This document shows, in pieces, positions 1 through 4,447 of a stretch of 5,093 bases of DNA. Location of the stretch: assembly GCA_945903885.1 (NCBI GenBank), contig CAMDPB010000099.1:1-5093 (forward strand), written 5' to 3'. This DNA is from Candidatus Finniella inopinata. GTDB lineage: Bacteria; Pseudomonadota; Alphaproteobacteria; Paracaedibacterales; CAITNM01. Within the stretch, counting starts at the first letter, position 1. Each line of letters starts with the position of its first letter. The translations under genes and the position numbers were made by a program. The notes under the pieces are model-generated. The model made no database searches. It was not told where the DNA came from and saw only the letters and a program-made list of their open reading frames with translations.

Positions 1-135
1 AAAAAATGTTGAGGTCTTGGGATAAATCGCCACCGCTTTTAGCATAGGTAAAAATACCGGATATTGTTCAACATCTACCACAATCTCTTTTAAAAAAGCA
101 GCGGGGTAGGGAAGGACCTTAGAGGCTTGAAACAT
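1..135 (-). CDS. COQ10/RatA-family START-domain protein, 3' part missing (runs off left edge)
   Basis: Only the first 45 codons are visible, starting at ATG 135-133 and reading off the left end. The peptide begins MFQASKVLPYPAAFLKEIV and continues VDVEQYPVFLPM at residues 20-31. That matches the N-terminal signature of the COQ10/RatA (SRPBCC/START) family, usually V-DVE-YP-FLPWC. Known members bind coenzyme Q or other hydrophobic ligands and support respiratory quinone function; some are annotated as RatA toxin, but in alphaproteobacteria the COQ10-like role is more likely. The gene commonly follows lipA in alphaproteobacteria, as here. Its start overlaps the 3' end of lipA by 17 bp in another frame, so translation is probably coupled to lipA. 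The usual W-C after FLP is M-L here. Family assignment rests on a short stretch plus context. Confidence 0.8.
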   Translation of the reverse strand, partial: MFQASKVLPYPAAFLKEIVVDVEQYPVFLPMLKAVAIYPKTSTFF

Positions 136-1027
136 CTGACTTTACCATGGCTTTGCGTGCTGCTGAAAGCCGCATAAAATCATCTCCCGCGTGATATGAT
201 GAACGGGTAAGCGGGCTGGCGGCAATTAATAAAAAGCCCTTTGACCGTCCACGACTTGCGTATTCGTTAAATTGTTCTGGAGTGATAAAATCCATTACGG
301 CATGATGCTTAGGTGTAGGTTGTAGGTATTGGCCAATGGTCATGAAGTCAACATTAGCTGATCGTAAATCATCCATTACTTGAAAAATTTCATGTTTTTC
401 TTCGCCAAGACCAACCATCACGCCTGATTTTGTGAAAATGGAAGGATCAAGTTTTTTAACAGTATCAAGTAATCTTAGGGAATTGAAATACCTAGCGCCT
501 GGTCGCACAGATGCGTACAAACGTGGCACCGTTTCAAGGTTATGGTTAAACACATCAGGCTTGGCATTCACAACCATTTCTATGGCGTGTTCTTTGCGCA
601 AAAAATCAGGCGTTAATACTTCAATAGTTGTGTGGGGTGATGATCCACGAATAGCACGAATTACTTCTGCGAAATGATTTGCTCCGCCATCGTCTAGGTC
701 ATCACGATCTACTGATGTAATAACCACATGAGATAGGTTCATTTTTGCAACGGCTTTGCCAACGCGTTCTGGTTCGTGCGGGTCCAACAAATCAGGCAAT
801 CCCGTTTTAACGTTACAAAATCGACAAGAACGTGTGCAAACATCACCCAAAATCATGAAGGTTGCATGGCGTTTTGACCAGCATTCCCCTATATTTGGAC
901 AAGCAGCTTCTTCGCACACTGTATGCAGCTTGTGCTCACTTACAATGTCCTTTGTTTCAAAGTATTCTTTTGATGTCGGGGCTTTAACCCGAATCCAATC
1001 AGGTTTTTTAAGCTGTGAAGACTCCAC
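119..1027 (-). CDS. lipA: Lipoyl synthase (radical SAM)
   Basis: Encodes a 302-residue lipoyl synthase, which inserts two sulfurs at C6 and C8 of octanoyl groups attached to E2 subunits and GcvH, giving lipoyl cofactor for pyruvate and 2-oxoglutarate dehydrogenases and glycine cleavage. The auxiliary-cluster motif CX4CX5C is at C38, C43 and C49, and the radical-SAM CX3CX2C motif at C64, C68 and C71. The C-terminal RSSYHA motif (residues 275-280) supplies the serine ligand of the auxiliary cluster. Other family blocks are visible, including TSVDRDDLDDGGA and GQYLQPTPKHH. The start is GTG: it follows a good TAAGGA ribosome binding site by 6 nt, an in-frame TAG lies two codons upstream, and the next in-frame ATG (codon 58) lies between the two cysteine motifs. 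It is the second gene of the lipoprotein-lipA-COQ10 operon. Length is slightly short for the family but nothing essential is missing. Confidence 0.97.
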   Translation of the reverse strand: MESSQLKKPDWIRVKAPTSKEYFETKDIVSEHKLHTVCEEAACPNIGECWSKRHATFMILGDVCTRSCRFCNVKTGLPDLLDPHEPERVGKAVAKMNLSHVVITSVDRDDLDDGGANHFAEVIRAIRGSSPHTTIEVLTPDFLRKEHAIEMVVNAKPDVFNHNLETVPRLYASVRPGARYFNSLRLLDTVKKLDPSIFTKSGVMVGLGEEKHEIFQVMDDLRSANVDFMTIGQYLQPTPKHHAVMDFITPEQFNEYASRGRSKGFLLIAASPLTRSSYHAGDDFMRLSAARKAMVKSDVSSL

Positions 1028-1039
1028 TGGCTATCCTTA
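1028..1039 (-). promoter_or_regulatory. lipA ribosome binding site overlapping upstream stop codon
   Basis: On the minus strand the sequence reads TAAGGATAGCCA and then GTG. The TAA is the stop codon of the upstream lipoprotein gene and also begins the Shine-Dalgarno TAAGGA, which ends 6 nt before the GTG start. This decides the non-ATG start of lipA and suggests translational coupling between the two genes. Confidence 0.75.
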
Positions 1040-1540
1040 TTGTGTGTTTACGCGAATGTCACGAGCTTTCAACAAAATAATATTTTCTAATTCCCTGGAT
1101 GCTTTGTTATCCATTCCAACATCGCGCCAGCCGTCACTTTGTTTTGCCTGTTTATATACGCTAACCTCTAACGCGTCAGAGCGCAACTGGCGGTCTTTAA
1201 TGCGTACTTGGATTTTAAGACGGTCTTTTGCCCCTGCTGGTTGATACCAATCGGTGACTAAAATTCCACCAGGTCCATCAGACGAAACAAGCGGAGCGAA
1301 TTTTAATGTATCAAGGCTAGCTTTCCATAAATAGCTATTTACCACATACCCTGCTGAATCGTTAGTACGTCCACTAACTTTGTCAGATCCTAGAGTGATA
1401 CCTTCTGGTCCAGCTATAGAGCCGAAACCAAGTTTTACTTTGTCTTCTCGTGATTTCGGTGCTTCAGCAGTCTGCTGTGTGTTTGAACATGCACTTAAAA
1501 GCATCAGAAGGCAGATAGCAGCAACTTCTTTAAAAAACAT
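1037..1540 (-). CDS. Predicted outer-membrane lipoprotein, DUF3576-like
   Basis: Encodes 167 residues. The N-terminus is a lipoprotein signal peptide: K4, a hydrophobic stretch (residues 6-17) and a lipobox L15-S16-A17-C18, so C18 would be lipidated after signal peptidase II cleavage. Serine at +2 rather than aspartate favours outer-membrane sorting. The mature part contains blocks I associate with the alphaproteobacterial DUF3576 family: VNSYLWKASLDTLKFAPL (residues 67-84), GGILVTDWYQP, a region around RSDALEVSVYKQ, and a final helix ending ILLKARDIR. No biochemical function is known to me. It is the first gene of a minus-strand operon and its stop codon forms part of the lipA ribosome binding site. 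In other alphaproteobacteria I recall this family lying beside leuS/lptE, so linkage to lipA may be lineage-specific. No clear Shine-Dalgarno precedes the ATG. The lipoprotein call is strong; the family name is from memory. Confidence 0.8.
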   Translation of the reverse strand: MFFKEVAAICLLMLLSACSNTQQTAEAPKSREDKVKLGFGSIAGPEGITLGSDKVSGRTNDSAGYVVNSYLWKASLDTLKFAPLVSSDGPGGILVTDWYQPAGAKDRLKIQVRIKDRQLRSDALEVSVYKQAKQSDGWRDVGMDNKASRELENIILLKARDIRVNTQ

Positions 1541-1570
1541 TTGAGATTCAAAAACTAAAAATTGTAATGC

Positions 1571-1576
1571 AATATA
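1571..1576 (-). promoter_or_regulatory. Possible -10 element for the lipoprotein-lipA operon
   Basis: The minus strand reads TATATT here, which would place transcription start near 1564 and leave a leader of about 24 nt before the ATG at 1540. No good -35 hexamer lies 16-18 bp upstream, and TATA-like words are frequent in this AT-rich DNA. It is only a tentative candidate. Confidence 0.2.
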
Positions 1577-1653
1577 GCTAATTTCTTAAATTTTTTCGAG
1601 ATTTTATTTACAACAATATATTTAAATTCTCATATCACAGTACATAGAAAACT

Positions 1654-1689
1654 TTAAGTTAATTTTAAACTGTATTAATAAGTTTTTAA
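1654..1689. promoter_or_regulatory. Two phased TTAA-N7-TTAA elements (CtrA-box-like)
   Basis: The first copy is at 1654-1668 (TTAA, seven bases, TTAA) and the second at 1675-1689 with the same spacing. Their starts are 21 bp apart, two helical turns. TTAA-N7-TTAA is the established binding pattern of the alphaproteobacterial response regulator CtrA. The sites lie centrally in the divergent intergenic region, so they could act on either transcript or both. AT-richness makes chance occurrence of one copy quite likely, so binding by CtrA is an inference. Confidence 0.35.
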
Positions 1690-1766
1690 TTTTTATTCCG
1701 CATACTTAAAATGTAATAACAGGTGAAACAACTCGCAAAATGAAATTTACGAACCAAAAAATACTG

Positions 1767-1778
1767 ATCTATATAGAT
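1767..1778. promoter_or_regulatory. Perfect 12-bp palindrome upstream of the AAA+ gene
   Basis: ATCTATATAGAT is its own reverse complement. It lies about 80 bp before the ATG at 1857, where an operator or core promoter would be expected, and includes TATA-like words that could serve as a -10 element. An imperfect dyad follows at 1786-1806 (arms CTAT/ATAG and GAC/GTC around a TATAT centre). A role as repressor site or promoter is a guess. Confidence 0.25.
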
Positions 1779-1846
1779 TTGTGCCCTATGGGACTATATG
1801 TCATAGAGTAGGTTCTAATTTTGCGTGATTTCACCGAAAAGATATC

Positions 1847-1852
1847 GGAGGA
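1847..1852 (+). promoter_or_regulatory. Strong Shine-Dalgarno fixing the AAA+ gene start
   Basis: GGAGGA lies 4 nt before the ATG at 1857-1859 (5 nt from the GGAGG core). The alternative in-frame TTG at 1821 has only a weak purine-rich upstream sequence and would put a charged 12-residue extension before the signal peptide. The site therefore supports the ATG start and a 608-residue product. Confidence 0.8.
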
Positions 1853-1856
1853 AGTC

Positions 1857-1922
1857 ATGCTGCTCAAGTTTTTTTTAGCGATTATTATTGTAGGAATTAA
1901 TCCAGTCTGCACTCTAAAAGCT
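1857..1922 (+). other. Sec-type signal peptide of the AAA+ protein
   Basis: Residues 1-22 have a short N-region with K4, a hydrophobic core from residue 5 to 14 (FFLAIIIVGI), a helix-breaking N15-P16 and a plausible signal peptidase I site after L20-K21-A22. C18 is not in a good lipobox (N-P-V before it), so a lipoprotein is less likely. The segment might instead remain as an uncleaved membrane anchor. Confidence 0.7.
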
Positions 1923-3683
1923 ACAGATTTTTACCCTGACAATTTACCTGATTTATTTTGGCCTTTACGAGATCATTTTTATGATCGGCTAGCCGGACCA
2001 ACAGCTACAAAAGAAAATTTTAAAAGCACATTATGCGAATTTGTAAGAGTATGTGACTATATATCTCCAGATTCCATTATGCGAAATAACCTCCGCAGAG
2101 ATATTGATAAATATTCCTTAGTCCGGGGTGTGACTCCAACAGCTAAGATTGATATTTTAGACGCATTAAATGAATTAGAAGAGACGTCTATGCTGCGTTC
2201 GGGTGATTTTTATTCCACTCGACCGATTCCAGGATACATTTATACAGCTACACCTGATGATCCCCTTCAAGAAGCAGTTAAGCTGTATCCACAAGATGTC
2301 TCGAGCTTTTTTTGGGTGGCACGTGATAGATTTTATGCGTTTATGGCAGAGGAATCTTCCCCTCAAGAAATACGTACCGCTTTTTGTGAATTTATTAGTG
2401 TGGGTGATCATGTTGCAGCTGCTCTATTTATGTCTAAAAGTCTGCGTAACGATTTTAATGAGTTTGCTTTTAAAAAAGGAATCAAGCGTAAAAGAAAAGC
2501 AGAAATACTAGGAATTTTATCAGAACTAGAAGCATTAAGCGTTTATACCGCAAGGCCAATGCCCGAGTACAGTCCTATCAAAACGCAAAAAGAAATTGCG
2601 CATGATGCACTTATCATGAATACAATTATTGATTATGTCATAAAACAACGTACTATCGTTGCTGAAGCAAAATCTTTTATGGGCACTGCTTTTGGGGGGC
2701 TTCTCTCTCCTGAAGACATGGCCACTCGTCTTAAAGTAAATATTCGGGGTCAAGATGCAGCTATGAATACCCTAGGTATTATTGGACACAAAATAATGGC
2801 ACAGATTCGTTTAAAGCAAGCGGATTCATCTTGGGTATTTCGTCCACCCCATGCATTTTTAATCGGCAAATCAGGCAGCGGAAAAACTCAATCGGTTATT
2901 GAACTATGCAAAATCATTGGCATTCCTTGGATTAGAGTGAATGCCCCAGAAATTGTAGGAGAGGGATTTAAGGGACCAACATTATCTTATAATTACGAGC
3001 AATTAAAACAAGCAGGAAAAATTCCTCCTTATGCAATTGTGATTCTAGATGAAGCGGGGAAAATGGGAACAACAGGAGTGGGTGATAACGCGCCAAAATA
3101 TGGAGGAAGTATCATGAGAACTTTACTAGCTCATATGGATGGAGTAACTGTAAAGTTACCTGCAAAAGCAGATGGTACCGAAGAAACAATTTCTACTCAT
3201 TGTTTCACATATCTTGCAACAGATGCGTGCGCTCATGTGCCTAACTCAGTGGATCTAACAGCAGAAACGCTAAGTAGCTATACAGGAATGCCGTTGGAAT
3301 TGGTTAATCGGTTCAGTCAAGGAATTATCAAGCTAGTTCCTCACACAATACCTAGTCTAGTTGATATTTTGAAAAATAACGCTTCGGGGGCTTATAATCA
3401 CGAACGTAGTTTCTTTAAAAAATTATACAATATTGACTTGGTCATTGAAGATGCTGGGTTAAGAGCAATAGCAGCTAGATCAATTGCTGATTCAACAGGA
3501 GCTCGAAAACTTGAAGAACTACTAGGGCATATACTCGCTCCTGTATATAGTCTTCCTGCTGGATTAATTACAGAAATTGAAGGAGCTAGAAAAATTACGT
3601 TGACAGAAGAATTTGTAAGGGATCATTTGCCACCGCCAGTTAAGAAAATAAACGATGAACCACCTTTTGGTATGTATACCTAG
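1857..3683 (+). CDS. Exported ClpX-like AAA+ ATPase with duplicated N-terminal module
   Basis: Encodes 608 residues. Layout: signal peptide (about 1-22), two tandem copies of an unrecognised module (26-127 and 144-238), a helical linker (239-283), a ClpX/HslU-type AAA+ domain (about 284-590) and a proline-rich tail. Visible AAA+ features are the RGQ box (replacing ClpX's IGQ) at about 297-299, Walker A GKSGSGKT (337-344), pore-loop-like GFKG (370-373, where ClpX has GYVG), Walker B VILDE with D398 and E399, arginine-finger candidate R485 in VNRF, and sensor-2 GAR with R550. The catalytic residues suggest an active ATPase that unfolds or remodels proteins. ClpX's N-terminal zinc domain is absent, and no IGF ClpP-docking tripeptide or RKH loop is seen, so a ClpP partnership is unlikely. 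The gene stands alone on the plus strand between two minus-strand operons and is somewhat more AT-rich than lipA, suggesting later acquisition. Substrate and location are unknown; delivery into a host cell is one inference. Confidence 0.85.
   Translation: MLLKFFLAIIIVGINPVCTLKATDFYPDNLPDLFWPLRDHFYDRLAGPTATKENFKSTLCEFVRVCDYISPDSIMRNNLRRDIDKYSLVRGVTPTAKIDILDALNELEETSMLRSGDFYSTRPIPGYIYTATPDDPLQEAVKLYPQDVSSFFWVARDRFYAFMAEESSPQEIRTAFCEFISVGDHVAAALFMSKSLRNDFNEFAFKKGIKRKRKAEILGILSELEALSVYTARPMPEYSPIKTQKEIAHDALIMNTIIDYVIKQRTIVAEAKSFMGTAFGGLLSPEDMATRLKVNIRGQDAAMNTLGIIGHKIMAQIRLKQADSSWVFRPPHAFLIGKSGSGKTQSVIELCKIIGIPWIRVNAPEIVGEGFKGPTLSYNYEQLKQAGKIPPYAIVILDEAGKMGTTGVGDNAPKYGGSIMRTLLAHMDGVTVKLPAKADGTEETISTHCFTYLATDACAHVPNSVDLTAETLSSYTGMPLELVNRFSQGIIKLVPHTIPSLVDILKNNASGAYNHERSFFKKLYNIDLVIEDAGLRAIAARSIADSTGARKLEELLGHILAPVYSLPAGLITEIEGARKITLTEEFVRDHLPPPVKKINDEPPFGMYT
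1932..2237 (+). repeat. N-terminal module, copy 1 (residues 26-127 of the AAA+ protein)
   Basis: The first of two homologous protein modules. Its hallmarks, shared with copy 2, are YP at the start, FW-x2-RD-x-FY, a CEF triplet at residues 60-62, LR-x-D, a conserved G before a K-x2-IL-x2-L-x-ELE helix, and a closing YSTRPIPGY. Copy 1 carries a 7-residue insertion before the closing motif and one extra residue before CEF. The fold is probably helical. I do not recognise the family. Confidence 0.8.
2286..2570 (+). repeat. N-terminal module, copy 2 (residues 144-238 of the AAA+ protein)
   Basis: The second copy, aligned by hand with copy 1 at roughly one third identity. It has FFWVARDRFY, CEF at residues 177-179, SLRND, an ILGILSELEALS helix and a closing YTARPMPEY. 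After CEF, 49 residues align without a gap. A basic stretch KKGIKRKRK, absent from copy 1, may be a nucleic-acid or acidic-surface contact. It leads directly into the linker to the AAA+ domain. Confidence 0.8.
2706..3626 (+). other. ClpX-like AAA+ domain of the exported protein
   Basis: Residues about 284-590. The segment starts LSPEDMATRLKVNIRGQDAA, like ClpX's start of domain (P-x2-I-x3-L-x3-VIGQ), and carries Walker A (337-344), Walker B (394-399), the arginine-finger candidate (R485) and the sensor-2 helix around STGARKLEELL (546-556). The small domain also follows ClpX: a hydrophobic-acidic strand before ALxAIA, then GAR and a helix ending in LP. The stretch between sensor 1 and the arginine finger is shorter than in ClpX, which is where the IGF loop would be. 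Confidence 0.85.
3680..3683. other. Interlocked convergent stop codons (CTAG)
   Basis: The plus-strand AAA+ gene ends with TAG at 3681-3683 and the minus-strand nadK ends with TAG read from 3682 to 3680. Both use the same palindromic CTAG, so the genes overlap tail to tail by 4 bp. There is no intergenic space, and I see no hairpin with a T-tract on either side that could end transcription. Confidence 0.9.
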
Positions 3684-4444
3684 TGCTCTAGAAATTGCTC
3701 GTGGATAATACGTTCTTCTAAATGCTGGTTAGGATCAAATAAAAGTGTATAAGGCATAGTGGTGTCTAGCACAATTTGTGTTGTATGAACTTTGTGAATT
3801 AACCGTTGATCAGCGGTTAGTTTTACTGGTCTCTGATCTGGGTTCAGTACTTCCAGTTCAATTTTTACTGAATTGGGTACCAAAGCCCCTTTCCAGCGGC
3901 GTGGTCTAAATGGACAAATGGGGGTTAGGGCAATCAACCCTGACTCTAAGGGAAGAATAGGTCCTCCTGCAGATAAATTATACGCGGTACTACCTGCAGG
4001 AGTTGCTACAATTAGTCCATCTCCAATTAATGAATTTAATTGGATTTTTCCATTCAGTTTAATAGCTATTTTTGATGTTTGTGCTGAGCTTCTGAATAAA
4101 GAAATTTCATTGAAAGCCTGGGCTTCGTACGATTGTCCAAAAATGTCAGTCACTTCTGCTTTTAGGGCAAATAATGTAGTAGATTTTGCGTTTGAAATTT
4201 TCTCAGGTAACATTTCTAAATGCTCAGAGCTATTTAGTAAAAACCCTATGGTGCCAGTATTAACACCATAAACTGGTGTTTTATGGTTTTTTAATTGATG
4301 CAACGTGTGCAGCATAAAGCCATCACCACCAAAGGCTACAATTACATCTGCTTCTTCAACTGGGACTGTTTCTAAAAAATTTTCCGCAATTTTTGAAAGG
4401 TTTTTAGCCTTAAGTTTATGAGATGCTAGTATTGCAACTTTCAT
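3680..4444 (-). CDS. nadK: NAD kinase
   Basis: Encodes a 254-residue cytoplasmic NAD kinase that phosphorylates NAD to NADP, the cell's source of NADP(H). Family motifs are all present: GGDG (39-42) in the phosphate-donor site, VNTGTIGFL (61-69), the NE pair (112-113) that contacts the nicotinamide nucleotide, and GDGLIVATPAGSTAYNLSAG (141-160), the long glycine-rich signature. TPICPFRPRRWKGALVPN (174-191) is close to the alphaproteobacterial form of the family (usually TPISPFRPRRW). Length is typical. The ATG start gives the normal N-terminus (MKVAILAS). It follows the phosphofructokinase stop by 3 nt (TAA CCT ATG) with no good Shine-Dalgarno of its own, so its translation probably depends on ribosomes finishing the upstream gene. 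Its 3' end interlocks with the opposing AAA+ gene. Confidence 0.96.
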   Translation of the reverse strand: MKVAILASHKLKAKNLSKIAENFLETVPVEEADVIVAFGGDGFMLHTLHQLKNHKTPVYGVNTGTIGFLLNSSEHLEMLPEKISNAKSTTLFALKAEVTDIFGQSYEAQAFNEISLFRSSAQTSKIAIKLNGKIQLNSLIGDGLIVATPAGSTAYNLSAGGPILPLESGLIALTPICPFRPRRWKGALVPNSVKIELEVLNPDQRPVKLTADQRLIHKVHTTQIVLDTTMPYTLLFDPNQHLEERIIHEQFLEH

Positions 4445-4447
4445 AGG

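Larger units (their letters stand above)
1541..1856. other. AT-rich divergent intergenic region
   Basis: This stretch separates the minus-strand lipoprotein-lipA operon from the plus-strand AAA+ gene and must hold the control signals for both. I see no convincing protein-coding segment, tRNA or hairpin-plus-T-tract terminator. It contains many A/T tracts, two TTAA-N7-TTAA elements at 1654-1689, a palindrome at 1767-1778 and a second imperfect dyad at 1786-1806. No sigma-70 promoter with both good -35 and -10 boxes is evident in either direction. The plus-strand reading frame of the AAA+ gene is open from a TTG at 1821, but translation more likely begins at 1857. Confidence 0.7.

Noticed and set aside
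756..1244. Plus-strand open frame of 162 codons antisense to lipA and the lipoprotein gene.
   Set aside because: It lies opposite two well-supported genes, has no recognisable domain or good ribosome binding site, and its composition is explained by the codons on the other strand.
1821..1856. TTG at 1821 as the start of the AAA+ gene (12 extra residues).
   Set aside because: It lacks a good ribosome binding site, and the ATG at 1857 has GGAGGA at ideal spacing and begins a normal signal peptide. The extension would place several charged residues ahead of the hydrophobic core.
1857..1922. Lipoprotein signal for the AAA+ protein using C18.
   Set aside because: The residues before the cysteine are N-P-V, which do not fit a lipobox (normally L-A/S-G/A-C).
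2203..2511. Plus-strand open frame of 102 codons inside the AAA+ gene in another frame.
   Set aside because: It overlaps the second module of the AAA+ protein, where the two homologous copies prove the main frame is the coding one.
2940..3240. Possible relation of the AAA+ domain to Rubisco-activase-type ATPases (G-rich stretch after Walker B).
   Set aside because: The small domain with GAR sensor 2, the start-of-domain RGQ box and the order of motifs follow ClpX/HslU much more closely.
3669..3680. Inverted repeat GGTAT-GT-ATACC just before the convergent stop codons, considered as a bidirectional terminator.
   Set aside because: The arms are only 5 bp with a 2-bp centre, and no T-tract follows on either strand, so it would make a poor intrinsic terminator.
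3873..4271. Plus-strand open frame of 132 codons antisense to nadK.
   Set aside because: It mirrors the conserved glycine- and proline-rich nadK motifs and shows no independent coding evidence.
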